Source of the DNA: Numida meleagris
Lineage: Eukaryota; Chordata; Aves; Galliformes; Numididae
Assembly (NCBI RefSeq): GCF_002078875.1
Contig: NC_034421.1
Location: 257,955 to 321,954 of the forward strand
Reading direction: 5' to 3'
DNA: 64,000 nucleotides
Shown: piece after piece, positions 12,001-27,000 of the stretch
How positions within the stretch are numbered: the first letter of the stretch is position 1
Layout of the letters: every line of letters starts with the position of its first letter
Notes under the pieces: generated by a model
Seen by the model: the letters and a program-made list of their open reading frames with translations, nothing else
Told to the model about the DNA's origin: nothing
Databases searched by the model: none
Program-made: the position numbers and the translations under genes

Positions 12001-15000
12001 AATTGTGCCCACACATCAGTTTTCAGGTATTCTTTACTTCTGGTGTTAGAATTAATTCTTGTTATGGTTGCGTTACGATCTGTTACATCTTGAACAAAGA
12101 AACAAACAGGTCACTGCTGTGTATGAATAGAAGTCTAACTGATGTTTTTTTTACTTCAATAGTACTTCTTTGTTCACTCAACTGTATTCCCCTCACTTTT
12201 GTTAGTAAGCATGTGAAGGAAATCTGAACGAGTCAGTGCAGTAATACTAAGATGACAACCAGCCAATTTACTTTGCTCTTGCTTTTGATCCTAAACATAA
12301 AAAGAATCTTAAGATCTGTGCACTCAAATTTAATTTATTCCTTTTAGATGTTTTTCTGACGTACTACTGACAAGTTGCTAGCCATCCACCTTTGCCCCAT
12401 CACACATTCACACACAAAACTCCTATTTTTCAAACCCTGTGAGACCAGAACAGTGTTTGTCCTGGCAGGCCTCATTCTAATAACCTGCTTTAAGGTATGC
12501 TCAGGTCAGTTAAATGCAATCCGGAAGACCTACAAGGGAGCAGTCCTTCCCCAATAAACTAACAAAATACAAACAAAAAAACCCCCAAGAAGTAGGTAGA
12601 GCTGTGATTTGCTTTTCATCCTTGACTTCTGAAATAGCAGTTGGGAAAAGTTTTGATATAAAAGCAGTAGGAAATGGTCAAAAAAAACGGTGTAAATAAA
12701 TGTCCAAAATGCTTCCCGAGCATTCAGTTTGTCATTTTTAGGAAATACATGCTGATTTGAATGTAAAGGTGAATGGAGGAATTTACAGTATCCATTAGAC
12801 AAAAGAGCATTATCCATTACAGTAAGACACTATTCACACCCAATAGATATACATTAAGAGAAAATATTAAGATCAGAATAAAGTAAATAACTGTGCAGAT
12901 GGTATAAAAAAGAAAACAAAAAAATAATATGTGTATTACCTCTGTGATCATCACAGCCTGATGTTAGACTGCATGACACTACAAGAGGGAACATACTATC
13001 AGGGCAAAAAAGACCCAAGCCGACAAAGTCATTTTTGATCAGAACAGGACTGAAAACCAGGTCATACTCTGGTTGGAAAACTTCAGTGCTGCACATCATG
13101 TCATGCTTCGTCTGTACCAAAGCCATACTTGGATCATGCAAACATTTTTTAAAAATGAGGTACAGGCCTGCACACAAAACAGGAGTTTTCAGAACCATCC
13201 ATCTGCAAAAATATTGATCTCTTTCTAAAAAAAAAAAAAAGAAATGATTTGAAATTCTGGAATTGATTCTGGTCACTGTACAGCACCTCTGAGTCCCTAC
13301 ACAATCCAGAGCAGAATATTAGTCTGAAAGCAATGGAATCCTACCTGAAATATTCTCCACGTATTGATAGTAAAACATTGAGTAAAATTTGAAAGAGAAC
13401 TAGCTATGCCAGTGCCATTAGCGTGTTGTCAATTTTACTTCCGACAAGAATCAGATGGGAAAATGATTCATTACGTGAAAGGAAACAACATGCTGGACAT
13501 CATGCAGAAGGCAGTTTGTTAGCAGGAGAAACTCAGGTTAATTTAAAGGATTTTAAAAGTGCAGCATCTCCTTTCCACAAATTAAAATACTTTATCACTC
13601 TGAGAAACCCTTTTGAAAAACAATTCTGCAACACTAGGGAGAAGAGGTCAGCATGATTTTGACATAATTGCACTGCCAAGAGAACAAAGGCATTTAGCTG
13701 TGTGTCACGCATAATTCCTAGGAGAGCGAATATGTCCTGGTTACAGTTTATTGTCAAACTGCAGCCCAACAGTTCCAGACTTCCCTCCCTTCCTTGGTAC
13801 TGCACTGCTCATGTATTGTGTAGTGTAGACAAATGCTAGGAGGTGGAAGACTGGGCATCATTCCAACTCCGTGTTTTCCAAGAAGGGAGCAGGACCATGG
13901 CTCTCCTCCTAACAGCACAACAGACAACCTTGTCTTTTGGAGTAGCTCGTTTGACCAGCCTTTCAGTTCAAGATAAATCATTATTGCATGTTATCAGACA
14001 TACACTGGATGGCCCTTTCCCTCCCTGTTAAGGCAGGAGTGAGAGGAGAGAGCACTACTCGAGTACAGGACAATCATGTTTTGAACCAGAGGCTTTGTGT
14101 GTGAGTGAGGGGACTGCCATGTGGGCCTTTGTGCAGGGCAATTTGGGATAACATGACACTACAGCCCAGCAGGGGTGACAGTATGTGCAGGATGCACATG
14201 TTTTCAAATGCCCTGATTTAAAAAATAAGCGAGTAAAATCAAGTGTCATCTTTGGAAGATCTCACATAAAGCTTACACTGTATTGTCACAAGCATCAAAT
14301 GTCTTCCCCCAGAGCAGTATTTCAGTAACAATGACTTGCTTTTTACTGGCAAGATTTCAGGTACCAAGTCAAAAGTCTCCAGCTTCTGGTAGTCTGAGCT
14401 CTTACAGTGGCAGAGTTCAACAGCTTATAAGGAGTAAACAAAGTGGAACATTGTGCATGGCAATATTAACGAGATATGAAGTCACAGCACACACTTGCTC
14501 GCTATATTAAAGTCTGGGTAACAAAGAGGAAAAAAATCTCCCATACAACAATAAGATTCTGTGAAGTGCATCTCTTTTCCCAACTTCCTGAAAAACTGGA
14601 TGTTTGTTAGTTTAACTTCTTAATTCAAGAAATACTGGTTGAATCCCAATTTCAAGGCTAGATGCATTGATTGCAGAGGTCCGAATAGGCTAAAACAAGA
14701 TGGAAAACAATGCTCACATTTACCTTGAAATACTAAAAATAATTTCATGAAGATACATGCACCAAGAAAATGTTTTTTTCTTACAAAACCTGGATATTGG
14801 GCTAGAAGGCAGACTTGAAATAGTTAGAAACCCAGGGGCATCTGAACCTATTTTCTGTAACACACACTCTCATGGCTTGCTTCCAGAGACCCCCTGAATT
14901 CGTTTTCTAATTCTTTTTCCTAACATACAAAGGCTATTTTGAAGCAGGTTTCTGTATCTCAGTGCAACTGGCTCAGTCTCAGAAGCCAAACTGCTCAGCC

Positions 15001-18000
15001 CAGTGTAAAAATATAGGAAGAAAATTACCAATATAAAAATAAACCAAAGAAAAGCAAGCACATTTTCCAAATTAGGAAGAGAAAGCCTGGAGTAATCAGC
15101 ATAGGCAATCAGTAGCATACTTTATTTAGACTGAGCCTTCAATTAAATAAATGCTTTTCTCAGCAAAAGCAAATGAGACTGCAAGAGAAGGCTAAATTAG
15201 TGGAATATGAATGACATAATAAATATGTAATGATTTCAGTACAGACCTTTGTTCTCCTCCAATACACTCTGTAGAGATTTTGGGAAAAAAAAAAAAAAGT
15301 ATTTCTGACTGGACAGATGGCCCAGATTATTACCCTTTAAGTGCTGACTAATGAACAACTTTTTAAAATAACACCAGACACAAACCAATGTTCACTGCAT
15401 TTCATTCACAAATTTATGGCTTCAGTACAGACTGGAGGTGAAGTTCAAAGCAAACAAAAGGAGGTATTTCTTCACATAGCACCAGCTGTGAAAGGGAATC
15501 TCCTTCCCACAGATTGCTGTGAAAGATGAGAGTTGTCAAAAAGCAACTGTACAAATAAAATAAAAATCACTAAATAGCACTATATTGATAATATGATTTA
15601 GTAAGTCACTGAAAGAAAAATTGTTGGAGATTGGAAGCAATTTTATGCACTTCTCTGTCCTGTGCTCTGCCTAAGGACCTGAGAAGCACCGAAGTGGGCG
15701 ACAGGGACCATCATTCTCATCTAATTATTCTGCTTTTTTGTTAGCTATTTAACTTAAGTGACAAAAATCAGTTTAAAGCAGAATTATGCCTATTTAAAAA
15801 TCACTAGCTTCCCTGGTCAAACCAGTCATGGGCCGAAGAAAGAATACATATTAAGAAAAGCTGAACCTATATGAATTTGCCCCCAAACTGCACGAGCCAG
15901 ATAAGAGCAGCAGTAGAGTCATAATGGAAGCAAAAAGATGGAGAAGCAGTTCTGTAAGGAAATGAAACCATACTCAGTGAAAGACCTGAAAGTTATCAAC
16001 AAACTTTGGTACCCTTCTGGAATTTTCACAAGCAAGAGAACAAATCCAAGCAAAGAACTACTATATCCCCAGCTTCCATAAGAGTGTGCGCATACATCCA
16101 CATGCTTCTACGTGTAGATACGTATTTTTTAAAAGGCCGTGTTTCTGGCAAATACAACCATTTAAGTCTCAAGAATCAGGTCGCTTTACCTGTACCGTGA
16201 ACACATAGTTTCAAGGTTGAAAGAGTTTGATCTAAACACTTTAGCTGAGAGTACTTAAATCTACATTATCTTAAATACTGACAAAGCAACATATAAGCAA
16301 GTGCTGAGATTACTCACTTGATGCGTAGGCTTTACCAAAATCAAGATGTCAATGGCAAGAAGTAGAAAATATTACCCCCTTGTCAATTTTGATTACACAA
16401 CAAAGGAAATAATGAAAAACAGCGCATGTTTTCTGGTAGGTTTTAGAAAAACAGTTTTCAACACTCTTTGCTTTAATTTGGTACTCAAATATATATCAGA
16501 TGAGGATGTTCAGAAAGCTGCTTCTTCCTTTAATATCACTCTTCTGTCAAAAAATTTACAAGAGGAGCATGTGGCTGTTATGGTCTCTTGATGAGTAAAG
16601 GTGTTAAAAGTTACCGCACTTAGAATCACCAAATGTAATGAAAAAAGACGTAATAAAGTTAGGTTGTTACTTTTTCCTGTACGTATGAATTTAAGTGTTT
16701 TCCACCACATCTGAAAAATTACTTCGAAGAAATTTAGCTGAATTTATAACTTTTCAATTAAAAAACCTGGATGCTGTGAGGATCTTCCTTCCATTATTTT
16801 ATATGCATTGTCTTGTGATTCTCAAACTCAAAGGCTCTTGCCCTCGATAGCTGACCTGTATTCATCATCTTGCTCTGAACCATGAATTCTTTTATCAATT
16901 TTGTTGGTGGAAAAGGAGCTATTAACCTAGGTTTTATTCAGCCAAGGTCTTAAACATGTTCTCAAAGGTAGAAAGCATCACTTTCAGAGTGATCTATTTA
17001 TTTCCATGGAAACTACTGCATACACAAAGAACCCAACAACACTATTTGATAGAGCAAGTCTCAGCTACAAAACAGTATTCTTCAACAGTCACCACCATTA
17101 GCTGTGCATTTTCACTACTGATGAACAAGAGCCTGCATGCTGCACTTGTAAAAATCTGCACCAGTGAAAATGACTGCCACTCTTGCCACTGCTGAAACAC
17201 TCCCTCCCACCCCCTGTGGTCACAGTCACCGTTTGGTCTCCATGAATGTTCACAACCATTGGTTAATGTCAGTGGGTGCCATTTTTTCTCCATGGAGGAA
17301 TTCAGTTCCACCTCTTCGCTCCATCCACATTCTGTCAGAGTGCCCCTCTGCTGCCATCTGTCACACGGCACCAACATGTCACGGAATGGTGGTGGGAAGC
17401 TTCAGCCTCTGCTGCCATCCCACCAGCATCCGCCTCTGAGGTCGTGGGACAACATCATAAAACAGGAGGCATTACTCATATTTTACTTCCATAGTGTCAT
17501 TATTACTATGTTCTGTTACGCATACTAAGGATTTTCAGTGTGTCAATGAGTCTCAGGCAGCAACTCTTTAAAAAATTGTCCATAGCTCAGCAAAAACTCC
17601 CATATCTTTCTGGTCATTAATTAGCAATAGGCTAATTAAACTCTACTTGGGTGAGATATATAAGAAAGAGTATGTCTTCTACTGCAGAAACTTGAAATTT
17701 AAACACCACTTTATCATATTCATCAAAGAAACATGGCACGTAGATCAGATTTTCAGCTAGACCAGAACCGGGATCCCCTTATTCCCCCCCCTACAAAGCT
17801 ATAAGCACACTTATTTATATCACTATGAAATTCTTAAGAACTGAATATGCATTTCACATAGCAGAGCAGACCTCACCCCCATTCTAAAAATTGTACACGC
17901 ATTTTTTTTCCTGTACTTCTGTACAGAAAAAAGGAGATAAACCTTTGACAAGTGAGGCTAATGATTTAGTAGTTACACAGATATATTTTCATAAATGTAT

Positions 18001-21000
18001 TCTCAGATGATAAGCTATGCTCTCAACTGACATTGTTTTTTCAAGGACAATACTTGTTACAATGCATTTTAAGGAAAATGAGATTAGTAAAATTACTGAG
18101 ACACACAAACAAATATGGTTTAACTTTGCATAGTAGTAATATTTACAAGTGCCAGATTTTCAATTTATAAATATTTATCATAAGGACATGAATTTATCTT
18201 TAATTAGCTCAACTGTTAAGGACACTCACTTCTAATGTGAGAATGTAATTCGGTACTTTGTACCAGATATAGCCTCTACAGCTAGTCTTTCATCTCTGCT
18301 TGCATTGAGGGGATACTTAAACCAAAAACATTCTGTCATATGTAAGTGGTTAGAAGAGAATAACTACACAAGATTTGGGCTCAGAATTTAAAGCAATTGT
18401 TTTCTGAAGTTGCATACCTCTGAAGCCTCCGTGTAACACCACCATACTTGAAGTATTTATTTCCTAAAAAAAAACATTTGACTTTGTTTATGGAAAGACC
18501 GAAATCCTTAGATTGTCCTTCCTTTCCTGTCTGTCTGTCTCTCTCTGTGTGGTGGCTCCCTGTTTGACACCATAAACTTAAAGTATCAACGTGAAAACGA
18601 TAACTGGGATAGCTGCAGGTCTGATCCTGAGTTATTAACAACAGAGATACAATGAGCGCGTGCTAACACTGCATTTCCAAAGCCAACGAGCCCTAAAATA
18701 TGCACATTACATAGACTATATTGAAATGTTTCATAACACCACACTGGTCTGCCAAAGTGGTTGGAAACACTGCAAGACAGCATCTGCCAGGCAGCATGGG
18801 GAGAGGTGGAGAGTGCGAGAGCAGGAGGATGGAAGGATGCGTGATGGGACAGGGGAAGGAGAATAGTGAAGGACTCATTAAAAAGGCAGACTTACTTGCT
18901 TTAGGCAGAATAAGAAGTTACACCATATTTGTGGATTACGTTCTATAAGCAGTCAAACTTTTTAAGGGGCAAGTAATAAACAAAAACTCAGATAAAAACC
19001 CCAACAAATAGGTGGGGGGTTTCATGACCAATATTCTGTTTTAATCTGACACAAATGTATGAAGAGAACTGGGGGAACCAATTTCACTTCTGATGACTTG
19101 CTGCAATTGGTTAATCTGGCAAAGCAGAGTGAGAAGATAACTGGTGTCAATTGTCTGTCCATGCATCTATCCTTCCATGCTCACTGCCTGCTTGCTGCCT
19201 ACTGATAACATTTTGTGGTCTTACACAGACTATTCTTCAAACAAGTAATAAAATGGAAACCAAATGCATTTGTTACTAAGGAGACTCTGAGCCAACTTTT
19301 GATACAGCTGATTTTTCTCAGCACTGTGTTATACTGAGCTTCTTGCTCTCTGAATTCATTTAATTATCACAATATTTGACCATTGGATTGTGAATGTTAC
19401 TTGTGGCTTCGATACTGTCAAAAACAGCAAGTAAAAGATCAGTGTTGTAGCATATTCTTGAAGGAACCAAACACCATGTCAGGATTTTTGGGTGGGAGCA
19501 AGGGGGCACAGTGGAATATGATGGAGGAGTGAGATAAGAACTCTTCTTACACAAGAAGGAGTTCAGAATTTTTTTTTTTTTTTTTAAAGAGTTGTCTTGT
19601 ATTTCTGGCTCCCTATTCATGATTCTCCTTTCCTTGAAGCCTGCTTGAGTTGTTTTGACTTTTGATTAAGCCCTTGGATACACTTTAGGAGAAAGTGTCT
19701 GAAATAGCCCTCTAGAAGACACAATAATGTAACAATGATAAATGTTAGAGTGATAGCATTTTACATAATGTTTTTCCAGCCTTGATTAATTATATTCACA
19801 GTGCTGAGTTGCCAAATTTTAGCAAGCCATCTGGATGACAGAAAACTTTGAATAGGCCTCCTCTAGTTTCCATTTTAATGCTCCTTTACTGGGATACACC
19901 CTTACGGCAATGTCCTTCTGATAACAAGCTCCCACATGGATTAGGATGTGTTTTTAGCCAACAGTATGTAAGCACTGAGCTGTCCAACTTCCCAAAAGAA
20001 ATACTTCCCACTATATTAACACTAGCACAAAAATTAACTAACAGAGAGGTCAGTATCATGTAAGTGCATTTTTCTTTTTCCTTGGAGAAGTTGAAGACAG
20101 AGAAAAGCAAAAATATTTTAGGTTAAATTGTGTGCCCTTGCCTGTCAAATTTCTACCTTTTCTTTCTTAAATTTGTAATGAAGATACAATAATTAAATGA
20201 ACAACCATCAGAGAGTGATTATTTTCTTACTGCATGACATCCTTCTGTTTGTCATTTTTATTAACATTATGCAAGATTTGGGAGCCACTGCCTTGAGCAC
20301 TTACAAAAACATCACAACTAAACCTTAAAAAAAAACCACCTGTGTGCAGCGAAGCAGGAAAAACAGGTAAAAGGTACAGGGTCATGGTTCAAGATGAGAA
20401 AATAACAAACATAAATAACAAATAAATAAGAAATGCCTGGCGTATGGACATGCATTATGCTGTTTTTCTTGAAATAAAGACGACAAGATCTCCCTTTTTT
20501 TTGTAATAAAACCAAAATCCTTAACCAGAGTACTCACGTCCAAAAATGATATCTTTATATTTTGTATTAAGATATTGTAAGGCACGCTCAGCATGTCTCC
20601 TTATGGGAAATAAAGCAATCTTGTAAATCTTGAATCTTCAAATATGTCAGTCCCCTGAAGAGCCCTCAGATATTTATGAATTTTGGCCCCACAGATTGGA
20701 AACAGGAGGAGATTCAGAGCTTGGAAATTAGACTGGTTTTGGATGAGTTCTGGCTTAACAATTACATGGTAAATTAGGAACAATATTGTAAGCAATTTCC
20801 GTTGTTCAGTAATCCAAATAACGTGTTCCTTTATAGATACAGAGAAAAATGACACTGATGCAGTGATGGCCAGCTGGCAGAAAATTTTGAGGGGCTAGCA
20901 CGCTCCAGAAACATGAAAGCAATTAACAGGAAACAATGTGAACAGCGTGGAGAGGTAGCTGCACACTGTACCTGTCTCCATGGAATTCAAGTTTCATCAC

Positions 21001-24000
21001 ACAAAGGTAAGGGATTTGGTACAATATTCTCGTTCAAAGCATGTTCTACCTGTCTTTCATCCCAGAAGTGACCTCTGTTAGGAATGGATAAATAAAGGGT
21101 GGATCTTAGCAGAGCAAGACTTTCTTTAACACCGAATAAATCTGGCACAGATTAAACTGATGGTATAAAATTGGCTCAGTGTGGGAGAAAACAACCTTCA
21201 AGGTAATTCTGAATTCTGCTTCTGTTTAATGGAAAAAAAATTCTGTATTTTTATCATATGGCAATACCTGACCTTCCACTCCTTAAGCAGAAAAAAAATC
21301 AGGTTGTCTTGTATCCACCAGTACTTGCAAAATGAAATCTCTGCTACTTATTTTAAAAGTTTTTCACTCATTTTTCTTACTTTTCACTGAAAGTTTAAAC
21401 CTTCTTTGGGTTCTTTTGACAGTTGTTTGGATTCAGTTGATAATTTTGACCTAAGAGGAACCACGAGTCTTATAAGCAGTACCCCGAACTCCTTGAAAAC
21501 GTTACCATGCAAATTTAATTTACTTTTCTCTGGCACTGTAGTTGCTAACAATTAGAAGCAAAAACTTAGAGAAAGGAAAATTAAAGAAATTACCTGCTTT
21601 ATGGAACTTTTCCATTATCTCTTGTCGAACTGGTTTTTCCAAGTTGAAATAATCATGGTCTTCATCAGGGTTTCTCAGAAACAGAGGGATGTGCTGAAAC
21701 ACTATTATATGCTTGCATTTAAGTTTTTTGGCAGCAGCCAGTTGCGCATTAAGCCACACATCCTGGGCTTGCTTTAACTCTGGGCATTTGGAAGAATCGA
21801 AGTACAACTGAGAATTCAGCACAAGAAAGAAAACACCACCAACCCAAAAGCTAAAGTAGTCATCTCCCCAACTCTTACAATAATTATCTATTGTTTCTCT
21901 TGTTGGAGTATTGCCAATATCATGATTTCCACTGACAAACACCAACGGGATGTCCTGGTCAGTGTTTTTCAGAATGTTCTTTAAATCTTGCTCTTGGTCC
22001 TTTCTCCACTGAGTTCCTATAGAAAAAAAAAACACCACAAAAACACATTTTACTGTTCATGCTATCTTCTCCTACCTTCAGCGTTTGTTTTTGTTTCTTG
22101 AAATACCATATACAGTAAGAAGATATTCAGTACTAGATTTGTAATGATATAGAATACGGAATACATCTTCACTTTGTATGTTCGCACAGCCCCTTCCCTC
22201 CCGCTTTTTTTTTTTCCATCCCTTTACTCAGCCATTCTCTGTAATTTTCATTAAGCAACACTCTGGAGAGGAACCAACAGATCGCACAGCAGTAGATGAT
22301 CTAACATTCAATGTTTTGCATGAAAAGCTTTGGAGGGCCAATTCTTGTCATCTATAGACTGACAATCTGGTGAAGAAATGCAGCCACATTGGATGGTATG
22401 AGTCAGCTTTACACAAGGATAAAAAACAGGTTAAGATGTGGTTTATATTTCATGGTTGTGCAAAGGAATTTATTCATTTTTTCATTACAAGAACTACTTT
22501 AACAGCAAAAATGCAATTAGTGTCTTGTGGTGACTTCTTATATGACGAGTCCATTTTCTAATGAGCACGGCATTAATTTCAAAGAAAGACAATTGTGTAC
22601 TTTGCTAATTTTTTCCTCATCTCTGTTTTTATAGTAATACGCATATGCAGAAAATTACACTTCTGGTTTTCTGAAACTAGTCCTCTAAGCATGTTCAATT
22701 AATTTACAAACACTAAACAAATTTAGAAAGCTTTTAAAATGTGTACATATTTTAATGATGACATATTTTGGAGGTTTTCTAGAGTTATCTTTAATCATAG
22801 AAGCCACTGATTTGTCTGTTGCTTATTAAATTGCACATTTATAAAGTGTATTTTGCCCTACAATACATAACATGCATCTAACATGAACCTGTTTCACAAA
22901 AAATAACTGCATTTGTTAACCAAGAAACTGTAAGAAGAATTTTAGAAGAACTCTGACATCAGAATTACATATTTGCATACAAGTCTATGTTCTAGTTTTG
23001 TAACTACGCATATGTATTATACGCTGAAATGTACTGCAGGGGCTCCTGTCAAAAAAAAGTTCCAGATAAAATACATTTTTATACACATTTCTTCAGAATT
23101 CTTATGATGAACGTTGAGAAACACCCTTGGTAACTGTTTTTAGTAAAGACTTCAATTCCTTTTCTATTCCCAGCAGATACACCTTATTGCTATTACTAGA
23201 ATTTGACACTTAGAAAACACATTCATACATCTAAATGTAAAGACAAGTGTGAGATTTAATGTGTGGTGTGTCAATTCAAAGGAAGGAAATCCATAGTGTG
23301 CATCTTTAACTTATGAACAGAGTAGAAAGGTTTGGGAGCAAAATCTCCATGTAATTTAGAAACACTGGGTATATGGCAATCAGATGTATCTCGGAACTAG
23401 AGGAAAACAGATGGGTTCATCGGGTTTGTTAATATACAAGGTACATGGTGAGTTTGGGCCATCCTTTCAAAAAAATCCTTATTATTTCTAGAATAAAAAA
23501 ATAGTGGCAAGTAACATCTCAAGTTACTTGGAGGAGCTGGATTTAAAAAAACAAAAAAAAAATTAAATAAATCTGGTATTCTTTGTTGTCAGTGGGTCAG
23601 GGAGTCTGGTGAGAAAGCTGCCTGCCCTGCTTCTCCCCCACCTTCCTATGTAAAGAACTGGAAATTTCAATCTATAAATACAAAAATGTATTCCATGTGG
23701 GGGGAAAAGACAAGAGGGAAGGCTTAATTAAGAGATGACTAAACAGATTACACCATGCTAATCTACATGCTATCACTTTGGGAAATTTAGATAACAGTTT
23801 CAGAGTATAAAGACATTTATGCATAAGCTGCAGAAATAATTTGTAGAATTATGTATACATCTTCCCAGCGGTGAAATTCAAGCTCCAGAGACTAAAACTT
23901 AGATTTGTTGACAGCAGGGCACTGGTTCCCTCATTTAATGCAATACTATTTCTATAGCAACAGGGAGACACATTCAGTGTTCTACTGCAGAAAACAGATT

Positions 24001-27000
24001 GCTCAAAATGGGAAATGAGGTCTCTGTCCAAAGAGTCTAGGAAATCCTACTATGTAAAGATTATTTTAGGACAGTTATATTCCAGCTTGACCTTTCCTTG
24101 GTGGAAGGTGAAAACAACTTCAAAATATCACCTACAGTGATTAAGGTAGGAAGAGAAAGAGCAGTCTCTATGTAGTCTTTGGGACAGGGCTAACTATAAT
24201 ATTTAGTCACTCCAATGATTATGAAGAACATTTTTATTTGTGAATGTGTATTTCTTAAGAGGGTTGGCTGGAGGCAAATAGGAAGAAAATACAATGTCAA
24301 GAAGCAGAGTAAAAAAGTAATGTGGGAAGTGTCAGGCTAGATGGACCTAAGATTCATTTCTGTTCTGTTTATCCTGGCATCATGTGCAGTGACATTTTTA
24401 AATCCCAAGCTACACTGTTCTGTCTTTATGACAGGTTCTGTAAATACAGTCTTGCCCTAAGATAAAGAACTTAATAAATTAATAGCTCATAAAGGACAGT
24501 TTGGCTCTTAGGAAAAACAAAAAAGTGAGAGGTGGTATAGTTGTCGACAATTTTCCACAGTTTTCTAGTCTATCATTTTTGGAAGCTCTGTGATGTGAAC
24601 AGGAGCACAATGGTGTGATATCAACATCTATGCAACGGCACATCTTCCTCCTGTAGGTTATATCGCTATTTGCCTTAACACTTTGAGTACTCCCTCTTGC
24701 ATTGCTTAGAGGAGTAAAGGAAACCTGTCTTCCCTCAAAGAGTAAATTTCAAGAAAGAATGCACTTTGAAAGCATTTTTGCCAAAGCTGGCTTTAGTCAG
24801 CATAAGAACAATTCACAGATTATTCTGCCAAAGAAATAATCCTCTTGCTGTTAATCCACACTGCAGTTTACTTTGGTATTCCAGAGAGCGCCTCTACAGC
24901 AAAGTGTTGGATTTAGATTTTTTTTTTTTTTCAAATGCCTTAGCTATAAAAAAAATTTGAAACAGCACACATTGCAGCGCTATGGTTCGGGGGCAGTCTG
25001 CAACTGTATCTGAGACAACCCTTCACTTACACTGACCTCCACTGCCATCATCAGTTTTTCCCTGATGTATTCCAAGTATTCAGTCAATTAATAAATGGGT
25101 GATATTATCTACTGATCTGAATTAGGAGAGGAGAAGTTACACTGGCATTAGTAGGTGGCACCCACAGTTGTGTCTTGTGTCAGCACATAGATGGGAACCC
25201 AAAGTATTTCCACCCACCAAGAGGCTGTCAGCCCTTGCCAGACAAATGCATGTGGTTGGAACTGCTGCTGCATCAGTCCAGAGTTCGAATTCTGTGTTAT
25301 CTTTCAAGAGGTAGAAATTCCAATGGGGTAAATGGACATTTGTTCTTGTTTAGCAATCAAAGCTATCACCGTAAATTCACAGAGAAGATGACTCCCAGCC
25401 TGACACAAGGATGCTGTATTCCACACAACTTTCTCTCCAATCATTTACTGAGAAGTCCCTTTCAGTCATCTGCCTGGCACAAGGGTCCACATAGGGTGGA
25501 AGTGCTGCAGCCCGACAAGTGGTGCTGATGTTGTTGCTGCCTCTAAACCTCCTTTTCAGTCTGTCTTTTCTCAGTACTATTTGCCTACCACTTTTGAAAA
25601 TCTTGGCATAGACATTACTGTGTCATGGTTTGCTACAGGAAAAACAACGTGGGTGAACATAACCAAATGTCTAGTAGCAAGTTTAACCTAACATGACTTT
25701 AAGTCTGGCAAACGGGATTCCTTACTGTGACCGAGAGCACATTCACATCCCTACTGACTGCCTGCCCTGACTTAAGAGCTCTTTGTCTCTGAAAGGCCTT
25801 GCTCAGCTGACAGCCAGGGCGGGCACTGTTAGGGTAAAGTTATCCAAGCTGACATCAGCCAATTTACCAGTCTCTTCATTACGCAGTGTGAAAATTCCAG
25901 CCTCTGTCAAGGAACCCGCACCTGCTGGCCTCATGCCATTCTCATACTTGCTGAATTCCTTCAAGAACTGATCGAGTTCCCAACCAATCTACCAGAGAAT
26001 CTTCCTCCAAAGTGGTGCATCAATTGAATCTACCTTTGAAATCAGTGAGCAAGAGATGGCTCCAATGGGGAGAAGGGATGTAGGGTAGGGCAAGAAACTA
26101 ATGGACAAGAGCAAGTGGAGGGTAACATAACTTACAGATTTTGTCATAAGTATATTCAGATTTCTTTTGTTGCCTATGTATATCAGCCATCAGAAAGGCC
26201 TCAATTTTCCTCTATTTTATCGGTTTAGAAGGGGAAAATTACTCTCTAAATTACATACAAAGCAAATGTAAAAAATGTAGCATAATCATATCCTGGATTT
26301 CTAAATTACTCACTCTCAGTTTTCGTCATATCATACAAGTGTCCCAAACCTTAGAGGAGTTGCAAATGCATCCTTTTCAAAGGAAAATGCAGATTTTCAC
26401 ATAGAAAAAGAAGAAAGTTAAAAAGAAAGTTCTTTAACTATGAACTTTTATGCAAGTAACACCTTAAAAAGAACTGATATGACAACTGTAATCTGGTTAA
26501 CATCTAACCCAAGAGATGGATTATCAAAGAACAGGTAAGAGTTAAACTGCAGGTTTAAATACTACACAAAATATCAAATAGAAATAGTAACTACATCTTA
26601 TAGAAGTAAAATACAAAATGTCAAAACACCACCGATGAAAATGGAATTAACAAAAACACTGGACTCTTTCCTTCTGTAACTTATAATGAAATCAGAACTC
26701 CTATGACACCAGAAGACAGATAATTATTGATAGAAACAACTGCATAATCACTATAAACAAATGACAGATCTGTGTACTCTCTTGGGCATTACAGTTCCTC
26801 TTTGTATCATTGCAGCACGTTTACCTCAATCAAACAGTTTATTTACTTCAGGCACTCTCCTGTTCTTGAGGTGTTTGTCCTTTTGTAGTTTTCATGACTC
26901 CTTTTACATGACATTTAGAGGACTTTCCCTGGTTCTATTCCCATCTTTTTAGGGAAGACAAAAGGGGAGTCCAAGGCTAAAATCCACAGCACGCTCCTTT

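Noticed and set aside
17164..17528. Plus-strand frames whose translation recurs at 30908-31161 on the minus strand
   Set aside because: The similarity is real but comes from the two mariner-like copies being the same repeat. The DNA itself is as similar as the protein, frames are short and no transposase motif is seen.
25270..25300. A GTTCGAATTC string resembling a tRNA T-loop
   Set aside because: No matching acceptor, D or anticodon stems were found around it.
25175..25528. Open frame of 117 codons in intron 2
   Set aside because: No motif or family resemblance; probably chance.
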